Shown here: one piece after another, positions 18,277 through 27,323 of the stretch
Layout of the letters: each line of letters opens with the position of its first letter
How positions within the stretch are numbered: position 1 is the first letter of the stretch
Assembly: GCA_905221605.1 (NCBI GenBank)
Contig: CAJNDS010002146.1
Location: 980,906-1,018,405 of the forward strand
Direction: 5' to 3'
DNA: 37,500 nucleotides
Origin: Symbiodinium natans
Taxonomy: Eukaryota > Sar > Dinophyceae > Suessiales > Symbiodiniaceae
Translations under genes and position numbers: made by a program
The notes under the pieces: generated by a model
The model's input: only the letters and a program-made list of their open reading frames with translations
What the model was told of the DNA's origin: nothing
Databases searched by the model: none

Positions 18277-18663
18277 CTAAACTCTAAACCTTATACCCCT
18301 TGGAGGCTGATATCCCCCTATGTGACCCTTGAAGGGATTGGGTTTAGGGCTTTGGGTGCAGGGTTCAGGGACAAAGCTTCGTAACTCCCTATTGAGAACC
18401 AGTAAGTGTAAGGGGTGATACCTGGAAGCCACGCAGCTGAGAGAAGGGTTGTCGAAATAGCAAGCAATCTCGGTGAAGTTTCCTCGCGAGAGCAATCCAC
18501 GTATTCCTGAATTAACGTTACTACCACCTGGTCGAACAATCAGAAACCCGTGAAGCTTACGCTTGGCTTGAAGTTTGGGGAGCCTAACTAAGGTTTCCCA
18601 GTAACCTAGGAGGGTGCCCATGTTTTGCTCAAACAGGCTCACAAGCGAATCTAAACCCTCCAA
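18277..18663 (-). CDS. Open frame of 128 codons, unknown
   Basis: The longest unspliced frame in this part. It begins at a TTG codon (LEGLDSLVSLFEQN) and its C-terminal 35 residues run into repeat-like sequence. Codon use is undistinguished and no domain is recognised. It may be fortuitous or a fragment. Confidence 0.2.
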   Translation of the reverse strand: MEGLDSLVSLFEQNMGTLLGYWETLVRLPKLQAKRKLHGFLIVRPGGSNVNSGIRGLLSRGNFTEIACYFDNPSLSCVASRYHPLHLLVLNRELRSFVPEPCTQSPKPNPFKGHIGGYQPPRGIRFRV

Positions 18664-18790
18664 AATAGGAATAAGACTACTACGGCATTCTAGCTAAGAT
18701 CACCAAACGAGGCTTTGGAATGGTTCACATGGGGTCATTGTTGTGATTGATCCAAAGCCAAGCTTCTGGAAAATGTCTGTAAAGGTAGAC

Positions 18791-19057
18791 CTATATATAC
18801 ATGTGTATAAACATACAAATGCTAGCTGCTAGCGCTTGCTTCGAAACTCCTGTGGGCTCCTTAGCTCCTTGGCCAAAATTATGGCACGATGCCCAGATAT
18901 TATGGTGGCTGTGATTGGACGAACTGAGAGAGACCTTTTTTACTTCTGACCAAAACTGTCGCAGGTCGCGGGTGCAGTTGGCGTCCTCACACTGACCTGG
19001 GCGAAATGAAGATGGGAGGATGGGAGTCCGATAGGTGATGATTGAAGTGAGACTGAC
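18791..19057 (-). CDS. Exon-like frame, minus strand
   Basis: An open run of about 88 codons containing GQCEDANCTRDLRQFWSEV, ending in TAG within a TA-rich tract. The plus strand has a competing ATG frame (MARCPDIMVAVIGRTERDL) over part of it, so the strand is uncertain. Confidence 0.25.
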   Translation of the reverse strand, partial: VSLTSIITYRTPILPSSFRPGQCEDANCTRDLRQFWSEVKKVSLSSSNHSHHNIWASCHNFGQGAKEPTGVSKQALAASICMFIHMYI

Positions 19058-19367
19058 TCAGCGCTCCGCAGACTTTCTCCAATGGCAATGAAAGTGGCCT
19101 CGGACGATTGGTTCTAGTGCTTCAGTATATTGGTTGAGCATTTCATTCAAAGTTTTAAAGCGACAACAGTCACAAAGTGTGTGTGTGTGAGAGAGAGACA
19201 CTGTTCCTTTCTCGACTCTCACAGGCGCACTCACACGCGAAATCTAAAACCTAAGAACTGTGACACTACGACTGGAACGGCGTCCTCACAGGGTGTGCAG
19301 CAGGGACCGGCTGCAACTTGGCCACTTCACCTCAACATGATGCGCACACACGCTTGCCATGTCACTG

Positions 19368-19539
19368 TCACTCTTGTGGTAGACTCGGACATGCAAACAG
19401 AACACTTGTGTACAAAATTCCCTCTAATTCCTTGATCCTTTCATTCAGCACCTGAACGTCATTCCCTCTCCCGTCGTACTCTCCACGCAGCATTCGGAAC
19501 CTTGGATGACACATGGATGAAAGACACATAGACGAATCA
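19368..19539 (-). CDS. Coiled-coil-like exon
   Basis: After a possible GAAACAG acceptor the frame includes RMLRGEYDGRGNDVQVLNER, then IKELEGIL, a heptad-like pattern, and ends at TGA. It lies downstream, on the same strand, of the Lys-rich start exon at 20046 and could be its continuation; no complete splice path was found. Confidence 0.35.
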
Positions 19540-19839
19540 CTGTTTCACAGGCAGCCATAAGGACAGTTGAAAAGAACCTGATTCCAGGAGGCTGGGCAAG
19601 AAGCTGAACTCAGGAAGAGTGTCTTCAGACAAGACTGCATGGACACGGCGTGACTGAGCACCCCGCACTGAGAAGTCTTGGCTGCACTCGGTGGTTTCTT
19701 CCTGGCTCATCCTCTGCCCCTTTCTTCACCTTTGGCTCACTCTTCACTCTGATTTGGAACTCTTCTTCGCATTGACTTCTGGCGGCTCTGGCTTCACGAG
19801 CGGCAGGATGACGTACGTTCATGGCCAAAAGCATTATAA
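19540..19839. other. Region between two candidate exons of one minus gene
   Basis: 19690-19800 (minus) holds a charged frame with CEEEFQIRVKSEPKVKKG, plausibly an internal exon. Phases to its neighbours could not be resolved. Confidence 0.3.
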
Positions 19840-20046
19840 TTACAAAAAAAGAAGTTCGAGAAATGACTCTTGCGCAACCCGCTCCGACCCAGCCTGGAGG
19901 CAGAGGGACGCGGGGACGGTAACTCTTAGGGCGATGCTCTTCATGTTTGTTTTTTCTGGTATCGTCTCTTGCTTAGTCAGTTTTTTCATCACGCTCTTTT
20001 TCACGCCGCTTCTCTTGTTGTCGCCGCTTTTCTTCTTGGGCGCCAT
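19840..20046 (-). CDS. Lys-rich start exon, unknown protein
   Basis: Starts at an ATG (ACATGG context) with MAPKKKSGDNKRSGVKKSV, then MKKLTKQETIPEKT, strongly basic. The frame later loses coding character and stops at TAA, so the exon probably ends early (candidate donors GTTACC, or GC after CTCCAG). The strong basic N-terminus suits a nucleic-acid-binding or cytoskeletal coiled-coil protein; neither is shown. Confidence 0.4.
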   Translation of the reverse strand: MAPKKKSGDNKRSGVKKSVMKKLTKQETIPEKTNMKSIALRVTVPASLCLQAGSERVAQESFLELLFL

Positions 20047-20339
20047 GTCCGGTGTATCAAAACAAAACTCAGTATGGGAAAGACTGCGGGCTTCACCAAA
20101 GTAATGTCCACGTGAAGCACAGGATGATGTCAGTTACTGCAAGTGCACTATTTTGATTTCAGACGCGCCCCACTGCCAGGAGCATGTCTAGGGAGGTTTG
20201 GTAAAGTGGGTGCTGCCCACAGGCCTGAAGCAGCGCCCAATCTCGAGCATAGAATTCCAAAGCCACCCCATCGCATGTCCCGGCTTGCAGCGCAGATGGT
20301 GGGTCCCCACGCAAGCCACTCGCAAGCCCAAAAAAGCAT

Positions 20340-20640
20340 TTTCAGCCCTTTACCCAAAACCCTAAACGCCCCTCAACCCTAACAAACCCTAAGGCCCAAA
20401 CCCTTAAACTCTGAAACCCTAGCCCCGAAGCTCTTAAACCTTGAACCCTCTTAAAACCTGTTAAGGCCCACAGGCCCTACGCACCCTTGAAGCCCTAGAA
20501 ACCCTATCAATGAACCCTATGTTCTCTATGAACCCTAGCCTAAACCCTAAACCCTCAACCCTATGCCCTGAATCCTGTTCCTGCATCCTAAACCCTAAAG
20601 CCTAAATAAAGCCTGGAAACCCTAGCGCTCAACACTTTAG
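20340..20640. repeat. Highly degenerate CCCTAAA sequence
   Basis: Long stretch of CCCTAAA-like, CCCTGAA-like and CCCTATA-like units with no perfect run, so an old array. Confidence 0.7.
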
Positions 20641-20760
20641 AAAACTGCTCATTCCTAACTCGTCCTAAGAAAAGGATGCGTTTACGCACTACAGAGCTCA
20701 GGCCCACCTGACAGCAGCATCCTAAACCCTCAACCCTAGATACCTTAGAACCCTACACCC

Positions 20761-21604
20761 TCAGCAGGGGAATCCTCCGGTCTCGTCCAGAGATAGTTTT
20801 GAAATGGCCTCTAGGTTGCCATGCCGCAGCATAGCCGCCAGCTCAGCCAGGCTTTCCAGCCAGAAATGCCGCTGCTCCTGCCGAGAGCGCCTCGCAAAGT
20901 AGACACGCAAGAAGGTTACAGATGGGCCACCCTCCCCGCCCACCCCATGCTTTGCGCTTGGAGCGTGCCTGTAGAATGCCAGGTTGTCACGCGGTAGCGA
21001 ATGTGCCACATTGTGCTTGCGATGCGGCAGCTCAAGTCCAGAGCAAACATGTCTTTCCAGGCCCTGCAGGCAAGTTGGCAGCTCCATCTTTGACACCAGC
21101 CTCCTGCAGGACCAGGAGTCTCTGGGAAAGCAGGCTCACGGCATGTTTAACGAGGTCAATCCCATAGGCACAGCAAACTGCCTGTTTTGCATTGATGCCC
21201 TCTGGCATCAGCGCCCTGAGCCTGGTGTTCACATGCCTGTTGCCACGCAACAGCCCGTAAGAGCTGGATGGCCAGGGATTCGAAAAAAAAACTTCAGCAT
21301 CAAACCCGGATAATCTCCGGCCTAAGTCTATAAACAAAGATGCTCCAAGCACAGAAGACCTGTCGAGCAACTAGTACCCTGCACGTGTGCAGAGTATCTT
21401 CAATGCATCTACTACTCATCTAGCTTTTACGGCTCTTGCAAAGGCAACGATCGCGAGAGGGACAACCGAGCCAGTCCGCCCACTTTCTCGCCCTCTTCGG
21501 CGGAGGCGAGGATGCGCGATACGACAGAGAGCTTGACGAAGCCTGAATGACAATGCACCCCGTCGTCTCTTCACATGACTTCGGATCACACGACTAGACA
21601 CCAT
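20761..21604 (-). CDS. Three-exon gene, 237 aa, unknown function
   Basis: Exons 21604-21431 (58 codons from ATG), 21370-21101 (90 codons) and 21030-20761 (89 codons plus TGA) are all phase 0. The introns are 60 nt (GTAAAAGC...CTAG) and 70 nt (GC donor after CAGGAG, acceptor CTTGAG). The N-terminus MVSSRVIRSHVKRRRG has many Arg and almost no acidic residues, then VVPLAIVAFARA, compatible with a mitochondrial presequence. The middle is Leu-rich (VKHAVSLLSQRLLVLQE) and the C-terminus has FWLESLAELAAMLR. No family is recognised. The coincidence of length, phase and open frame over three exons makes the model fairly solid. Without the second intron the gene would be frameshifted. Confidence 0.6.
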
Positions 21605-21660
21605 GGAAAGCACGGCACGCCAAGCTCATTCTGAAGAAATGTGAACATGTGACTGCGACG

Positions 21661-21999
21661 TCCCAGGCGGCGTGCCAGGCGGCGTAGTGGCCCCCTGATG
21701 TCAACAGCTGGGGTCTAGGGGTATAGGTTATAGAGTCTAGGGTGAGAGGTAAGCCCCAGAAAACCCGAAGCAGCTAGCCCTTAAAACCCACCCCAGAAAC
21801 CCTGAAGCCCTGTAAACCCTATAAAACCCTTTCCCCATAAACCCTTTGAACCCTATAAACCCTACCCTAATCCCCAAACCCTAAACCCTAGACGCAGGAA
21901 GCTCACAGACCCATCGCTGCTGGCACAGGAGCATTGGGAATCCGGAAGAGCTCAGACGGCGTTTCCGGGAGCCTGAAAGCCCCACAAGTTGAAGCAACG
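21661..21999. repeat. Segmental duplication, copy 1
   Basis: About 340 bp, roughly 85-90% identical by eye to 22540-22904. It includes a degenerate CCCTATAAA tract and then a possible plus-strand exon after GACGCAG (RKLTDPSLLAQEHWESG). Confidence 0.9.
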
Positions 22000-22240
22000 G
22001 CTGAAGTGAAAGACTCGCTAGCATAACTGTAGCAGGTAAGCTGCAGGAATGCCCGTGCGAAAGTGAACCCGGAAGAGCTCGGACGGGGTTTCTGGAACCT
22101 AACACAGTCATGCTACTTGCAAACCCTCACTCTACTTGCACCCGCTCTGCTCCATTACACGAGGACATCTTCCAAGCACTGCCAGCTCGCAAGTTGAGAG
22201 AAGGCTAAGGAACGGCTGCTGTGGCAGGACAGTAGCAGGC
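22000..22240. other. Partly duplicated exon-like sequence
   Basis: Contains a third fragment of the duplicated unit (GGAAGAGCTCGGACGG, 22070) and two copies of a GTAGCAGG(T/C)AAGCTGCAGG segment (22027 and 22233). Frames are confused by the rearrangement. Confidence 0.5.
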
Positions 22241-22477
22241 AAGCTGCAGGAATGCTTGCAGCGTGCCCCGCAGCAGGCCCCGGAGCAGCAGGCATTTCCG
22301 AAGGACTGGGAGCCTCCTGAAGTCCACAGGCATGAATACATCAGGAAATTCGACGAACACAGCTTCTACACCGACACTGTAAAATGGAACACGCAGACAC
22401 AGCACGAGGTCAGGAGAACGCATCCAGTCAGGCGGCTGGGAACCTCCGCAGAGCCAAGTGATGAGCAAGGATTGTAG
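22241..22477 (+). CDS. Exon-like frame, plus strand
   Basis: Reads KLQECLQRAPQQAPEQQAFP, then KDWEPPEVHRHEYIRKFDEH, and is Glu/Gln-rich. It may end at a GTCAGG donor after CACGAG (22408) or continue to TAG at 22477. It lies between the duplicated segments. The minus strand is open too but hydrophobic. Confidence 0.35.
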   Translation, partial: KLQECLQRAPQQAPEQQAFPKDWEPPEVHRHEYIRKFDEHSFYTDTVKWNTQTQHEVRRTHPVRRLGTSAEPSDEQGL

Positions 22478-22539
22478 CAGAGAAAGCTTCTGAGCGGATA
22501 TCACGCAGACGCAGCGCAGAGGTAGGTGTCCACTCAGTC

Positions 22540-22904
22540 TCCCAGGCAGCGTGCCAGGCAGCGTCGTGGCCGCCTGATGTCTTCAGCTAGGGTCTAGGGG
22601 TATAGGTTACAGGGTCTAGGGTTGAGAGGTAAGCACCAGAAAACCCGAAACAGCTAACCCTTAACACCCACCCCAGAAACCGTTAAGCGTAAACCCTATA
22701 ACCAGTAACCGTTAAGCGTAAACCCTATAAAGCCCTTTCCCCATATTCCCTATGAACCCTGTAAACCCTACCCTAAAACCCAAACCCTAAACCCTCAACG
22801 CAGGAAGCTCACAGACCCATCGCTGCTGAGACAGGAGCATTGGAAATCCGGCAGAGCTCGGACAGCGTGTCCGGAGCCTGAAAGCCCCACAAGTTGAAGC
22901 AACG
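22540..22904. repeat. Segmental duplication, copy 2
   Basis: Matches 21661-21999 with about 40 extra bases formed by a local repeat of CCGTTAAGCGTAAACCC. The candidate exon is conserved (RKLTDPSLLRQEHWKSG), with changes that keep it open, and copy 2 extends further (CPEPESPTS). Confidence 0.9.
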
Positions 22905-23292
22905 ATATCAAGCGTTTGGCAACTGACTGACCAATGTTGCTCAAGCTGTCTCACTCTCTTGTCTGGCCGGCAAACCCAAATGCAGCCCAGGAGCCTCCGC
23001 ATCACCTGTAGCCAATGCATCCTGCAGGCATATTCTTTGAACCCAAAACCAAAAAACCTTTTTGCAACTGGACTGCCTTCAACTGAGGAAACGAGTACCT
23101 CAAAACCCAAAAAACTGAACCCTGTACCCTATACAAAGCGCGAGTGCGACAGTTGAAGGAAGGGGACTGTCGGGACACTGCCAGGACACCTCCGTAAAAC
23201 CATCGTAGGCTGGACTGACTGTAGAGACACCGTCGACACCGTGACCAGACATCTCCTGAGCTGGGCTCACAGAGGGTCAGCCAACCAGGAGC
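22905..23292. other. Unique sequence, no confident gene
   Basis: Short open patches on both strands; nothing with splice support. Confidence 0.4.
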
Positions 23293-23406
23293 ATGTCCGG
23301 TGCTGAAGACTGCTGCGCTGTGGTGCAAAAAAAAGGTGACCAGGCAAAAAGCTGCCAAGGCTCCGCTGAAAGTAGGCAGTGCACACAGCGTGCACAGCAA
23401 AGCTAG
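23293..23406 (+). CDS. Small open frame, plus strand
   Basis: A 37-codon ATG frame MSGAEDCCAVVQKKGDQAKS, Gln/Ser/Cys-rich, ending TAG. It could be an exon of the plus-strand gene further right. A second plus frame over it is also open. Confidence 0.25.
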   Translation: MSGAEDCCAVVQKKGDQAKSCQGSAESRQCTQRAQQS

Positions 23407-23611
23407 TCCACGGATCTCGCTTCACCCAAATGGCTGAGAAAACAGTCAGTTGCATCCAGACAAAGCAGATTGCACACGATTAAACTACACATAGTAGGCG
23501 CTGGCCAAGGAAACTAACATGAACAATAGACGGAAAAAAAAGCCGCACTAATGTGCTTAATCCTGTCCTCCTGCGCCATCGAGCCTCCCTGCATGTTAAG
23601 TTCGGCTGCCC

Positions 23612-23950
23612 CAAGAGGTGGTGGATGCGCCTGCTGTTCCTCATGCGCCATCGAGCCCGACCCAAGAGGCGGCGGATGCGCCAGCTGTTCCTCACGCAAT
23701 TGCAGCCAGGGAGACGGCACACACTTGCGGCGGGGGCAAGAGGCGGGTGTTGGCAGTGTTTCCCGCCTTCCACGTCAAGCCCCAAACAACCACCCTTAAT
23801 CCTAACCCCCCCAACCGAACAAAAATAAAAGGAGGCAAGACTGAGGGAAGTGTCGTCCACCAGACGATCAAGGTCGCTATTCCGGCTCACCAGCTGAGCC
23901 TCAAGCCGAAAGCAACAGACCGCACCTGGAACAATTCCAACTGCAGATGA
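23612..23950 (+). CDS. Ala/Pro-repeat exon-like frame
   Basis: Continuous open frame of 110 codons. It contains two copies of a 17-residue unit (DAPAVPHAPSSPTQEAA) encoded by 51-bp DNA repeats; a third DNA copy at 23569-23612 is broken by about 20 inserted bases with a stop. Later residues are basic. The minus strand is also open (EEQQAHPPPLG repeats), so the strand rests on the better plus-strand exons just downstream. Confidence 0.35.
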   Translation, partial: QEVVDAPAVPHAPSSPTQEAADAPAVPHAIAARETAHTCGGGKRRVLAVFPAFHVKPQTTTLNPNPPNRTKIKGGKTEGSVVHQTIKVAIPAHQLSLKPKATDRTWNNSNCR

Positions 23951-24388
23951 CATGTCATCTACCTCGGCAGAGACCTCCTCTCGGGCACCGGAAGATGGCT
24001 CATTTGGAGCCGCCTGCAAAGGTCCAAAGCTCTACAAGATGTAGGGCGGTGTAAGATGCCCTGACACTTCCCCCTCTGCCACGTGGCTGCTGCCTTGGCA
24101 GGAACCGTCTTTGGCACAGCAGATGAAGCCTGCAACTGTGTAACAACGCAGGCCGCGTATCCTACACCAACACAGACCGGGAAAGTCGCGCTGCTTGCCC
24201 CACACCTCCCTGACCCTGAATTGAACCCGAAGAAGGAGCCCACTGAGCCCACTGAGCCCAAACGAGAACTCAAACGCACCATACCAGCGAAACATCAGGC
24301 TTTAAAATGCATCCGCGTGACCCCTCCATTGTCAGACTTTCGCAGCTCTTTGCCTGCAGCTCTTTATAAACTCTACAAACTTTCTTGA
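23947..24388 (+). CDS. Two-exon 3' part of a plus-strand gene, unknown
   Basis: Exon 23947-24021 (DMSSTSAETSSRAPEDG, then SFGAACK) follows a CCAACTGCAG acceptor. A typical 80-nt GT-AG intron (24022-24101), with a pyrimidine tract and GGCAG acceptor, leads in phase 1 to exon 24102-24388 (TVFGTADEACNCVTTQ, later EPTEPTEPKRELKRT) and TGA. It is Ser/Thr/Pro-rich and disordered-looking. The upstream exon may be the Ala/Pro-repeat frame. It converges on the seven-exon gene, with 477 bp between the stops. Confidence 0.5.
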
Positions 24389-24865
24389 GGGGGCTCCGAT
24401 TGGGCGCAGGGGACTGCGCAGGGTTCGGGGCCTCGGGCCTGAGTCATGTGCCTGGCTGCCGAAGCCCGTGCGCACTCACCAACCCCCTGAAATCCGTGCA
24501 GACAAACACCTCACGAAATCCCCAAAGCCACGGAGTTGAAAGGACCTGAGCACAGCCTGAACCGACCACCAAAACAATTATAAAAAAACACGCGGCAGCA
24601 CCTGGGAGCTAAATAGCACCAAGGCACATAATGCCCTAAGCTTGTCTCGCGTCATATATAGTACTATGATCCCGACAGATATAGCGCCTGAGAATCGCGA
24701 GCGCGAAACAATCATACAACACTGAACAAAGGTTGACACAACCTCAACTTTCGCACTAGCTTCAAAAGAGAAAAAAATGGCCCAGCAAGACAAACACACC
24801 CACTCACCCCTAGCCCCCTCCGCCCAGCCCCCGCCGCCCACCTCCCCATCCCCCAAGCCCCAAAC
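24389..24865. other. Convergent intergenic region
   Basis: Between the stop codons of convergent genes. C-rich and low in complexity near 24795-24860. No frame of interest; no clear polyadenylation signal. Confidence 0.5.
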
Positions 24866-26289
24866 TCAGTGACTACCCCACGCAGAAGCAAAAGGGAAAG
24901 TAGGCACAAGGCTGCAGGAAAGCTGCAACTGATCAGCAAGATCTCGGCGATCCTTCGGCACGAAGCAGATATAGCTACTCGTGCCCTGTTCCGGGAAGCA
25001 CACCTGGAAAGATGACTGAAAGACGCAAGCCCAGGCTGTGCTCATGCTCTGGACGGGTTTTGAGGACTGAAAACACACATCTGTCACTCGTCTGCCTCAT
25101 TTCTCACCGTGGCGATGCACAGGCTTCACCGCTCCACGGGTACATGCCACGGCATCTGTCCTAAACGTCCTAAACTCCCTCTGGCTCGCTGGTCCACAGA
25201 GGTAGAATTTGGCCTGTTGAGGGACTTCAGGGCCTTGACACTGACGTGACAATTAACCGAAGCTGAGCCGCTTGGCCTTGGGATCTGTATCACATTTCTG
25301 TTTCTTCTTGGGCGGCCTGAGAGTTTCAACGCAGCCGCTATATGGCACAAGTCCTGGCGCTGACAGAGCTCTCAGACACACATCTTTGGGAACAATTTAA
25401 GGCCAGAGCACTCAGCACCCTGTGCAACCGCTCTCCTTCTAACTGTCAGCAACCTTATCCTCACCTCCGTGCTTTTCCGAGGTGCATCGCTTTTGCCAGC
25501 TGAACCAAGACTGCACGTTGCAGACCACAAATGGCGGCCCCAGCCACCAAATCTTGAAGGCTAAACACTGCGGCCACGCCACTTCCACACACATCTGCAT
25601 GTTACGGGGGCTTCCGTTTGGAGCTGCAAGACAATGTACTTGACTTGTATCACACAAAGCTCACAATGTGTATCTTGCACTTGTAACCGACTAAGTCTAC
25701 TCTGTAACAGCGCGAAACCATGAGGCTGTTCTTCAATGGCAAAACACAACTTGTCTGTGAGCTTCTCTGAGAGACTCCTTCAAGATTGCCTCTTGGGTTG
25801 GTTGGGGCCTAGGGCGCGGAATGTAAATCCGGGGCCCCTGGTGTTTACATTCCGGGGGGGCCGCGGAGCAGATCATTTGTTTAGCTTTGGGGGTACCCCC
25901 CCCCCCCCTCGTTTTACATTCCTGGGTGTGGGCCTTGTTTGTTCAAGAAGACGCTCACTGTCACACTCGAGGCTTGCATTGCATTGATGGCATCGGCCAT
26001 AGGACCCAGGTAGAAGGCCTCAACTCAACGTCTGTGGCAAAGCAGCAGAAGTCTTTCGGCTGCGCTTCCAATAATTTTACCTGTCCGTCGAGCACACCCA
26101 AAGGGCTTTGGCCACGATCCATGTACTGCAATGACACTGGCGGACGGCTGTCGGAAGAAAGCTCTTCCACGCTTATCCTGAGCTGCAAAAGTGAAAGAGA
26201 TGGCCTGCTTGCAGAAACGCAGGCTTGCCCTGGCAGCAACAAGGTCAGGCCTCAGAGGGGTCAGAGAGGTCTTGGGCTGATTTAAGTAC
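24866..26289 (-). CDS. Seven-exon gene, unknown, Cys/Trp-rich with basic nuclear-signal-like segment
   Basis: Exons at 26289-26251 (5' end open), 26182-25965, 25777-25701, 25623-25465, 25383-25277, 25213-25108 and 25035-24866 (TGA) keep one frame through every junction. The introns are 68 (GC-AG), 187 (GT-AG), 77 (GT-AG), 81 (GTGAGG-AG), 63 (GC-AG) and 72 nt (GTGAGA-AG). The joined product is over 240 residues. Notable parts are ISVEELSSDSRPPVSL, KLTDKLCFAIEEQPHG, the Trp-rich FKIWWLGPPFVV and NVQSWFSWQK, and the basic RPPKKKQK, like an SV40-type nuclear localisation signal. The last exon has KDRRDLADQLQLS. Many Cys are spaced irregularly, so no zinc motif is claimed. Function unknown. Six independent phase matches are unlikely by chance. 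The first intron carries a small palindromic insertion near its 3' end only if the 187-nt intron is correct. Confidence 0.6.
25818..25922. mobile_element. Small inverted-repeat insertion within an intron
   Basis: GGAATGTAAA at 25818-25827 is inverted at 25844-25853 and again at 25913-25922 (TTTACATTCC). G7 and C13 runs lie between. It falls inside the unusually long 187-nt intron of the seven-exon gene. Confidence 0.55.
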
Positions 26290-26560
26290 TAGTAGCTATT
26301 CAGGTAGGGATTTTGTCTAAGGCTTACGGTGCTTTGTACAGCTTAGGGCTTCAGGGCCTTCTGGGGCTTGTGCGGATAAGGGGTGTAAACTAGGGTTTAG
26401 GGATTGGAAGGTTTAGGGATTAGGGCCCTTACGCAAGACACTTTGTGCACCTGGCCTCCCCCTGACCCTACAAAGGTCTGCTGCTTCCTGACTCTGCTTC
26501 CTGACTCTACCCTATGACCTACCTTCCTATCTTCCTACCTTACACTGCATGGCTACCTTC
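26290..26560. other. 5' flank of the seven-exon gene, no gene called
   Basis: Degenerate telomere-type units (26390-26425) then a pyrimidine-rich stretch with repeated TTCCTGACTCT and CCTACCTT. The first exons of the gene may lie here but I could not define them. Confidence 0.4.
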
Positions 26561-26563
26561 TAG

Positions 26564-26768
26564 GCGGGGAATGTCTCTGCCGCCGTGCTTCTCTACGCGG
26601 CAAATGTTTCTGCCGCTCTACCTACTAGGTCCTACTCTACATGTGCTACCCTACACGAGTCCTAGGCCTTACTCTCTGTAATCTTCTATCTTAAGCAGCG
26701 AATGTGTCTGCCGCTCTCGACCTCGCAGTCCTACCTTTCACACTACTAAGCGGCGAATGTTCTGCCGC
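26564..26768. repeat. Cluster of four GC-armed hairpins
   Basis: Four 19-20 bp copies of GCGGCGAATGTNTCTGCCGC at 26564, 26597, 26695 and 26750. Arms GCGGC/GCCGC flank a conserved AATGT.TCT loop. Arms and loop are conserved while the spacers are pyrimidine-rich and differ. Confidence 0.9.
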
Positions 26769-27146
26769 CCTGCATCAGGTTTAAAGGGTCAAGGGAAACC
26801 CTAAACCTTGAAACCTAAACCTGAAGCATTCACTCTGAGCCCGCGGCGTCATCTCGGCTGCCACACTCGCTGAAGGCAGGTTGGGTTTCAGGTTTAGGGT
26901 TTAGTTTTTAGGGTTTTGGGCTAGGCGGGGACGGTCTATGAGCCCTGTGTCTACGAGGATGGGCAAAGCTTTCAGCATCTATCACTCTCACCCGGGTAGA
27001 AACTAAAAACCTTTTTTTCGGGCTTTTGGGGACCAGCTCCTTCGCTCCCCACAGAGCAGTAGCTAGTATATGTATGTCAAGAAAACTCTTACATCCATGT
27101 AAGTATAGGCATTTTCCTTGGGGAGATGTATATATGCATATGTCAC
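26769..27146. other. Degenerate repeats and possible 3' exon
   Basis: Telomere-type remnants at 26890-26925. The minus frame 26908-27198 is open (CLYLHGCKSFLDIHI) and might include a further exon downstream of 27147, but no phase-consistent junction was found. Confidence 0.3.
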
Positions 27147-27323
27147 TCAGTTTGTCACCACCAAGTTGACTACTAGCCCGCGTCCTGAAATGTCGCAACC
27201 GTACATCTCCATCTCATCCGCGATCTCTTGCGTCGTCGTGTCGCCTTGCGCATCACCATCTTTAACCCTTATGCTCAAAACAGCCGAATAACCCTCTATG
27301 ATGAGGCCTCTGCGACCAAAAAC
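27147..27323 (-). CDS. Single clear exon, unknown gene
   Basis: 58 codons plus TGA after a strong acceptor (CCTCTTGTTAACAG). It reads VFGRRGLIIEGYSAVLSIRV, then KDGDAQGDTTTQEIADEME. Codon use and alternating hydrophobic/charged residues look coding. A GTGGTG donor candidate lies 18 bases before the stop. The presumed upstream intron holds CCCTAAACCCTTACCC, a telomere-like tract about 30 bases before the acceptor. No family recognised. Confidence 0.45.
   Translation of the reverse strand, partial: VFGRRGLIIEGYSAVLSIRVKDGDAQGDTTTQEIADEMEMYGCDISGRGLVVNLVVTN

Noticed and set aside
21280-21300. tRNA T-arm-like motif TTCGAATCCC (minus)
   Set aside because: It is preceded by a T9 run and no acceptor, D or anticodon arm can be folded around it.
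23480-24019. Minus-strand 179-codon frame
   Set aside because: The plus strand here has an exon pair joined by a typical 80-nt intron in phase, and the minus frame decays into repeat translation. Not fully excluded.
25108-25350. Minus frame ending MPWHVPVER as the exon
   Set aside because: The alternative frame with RPPKKKQK joins its neighbours in phase through 63- and 72-nt introns.
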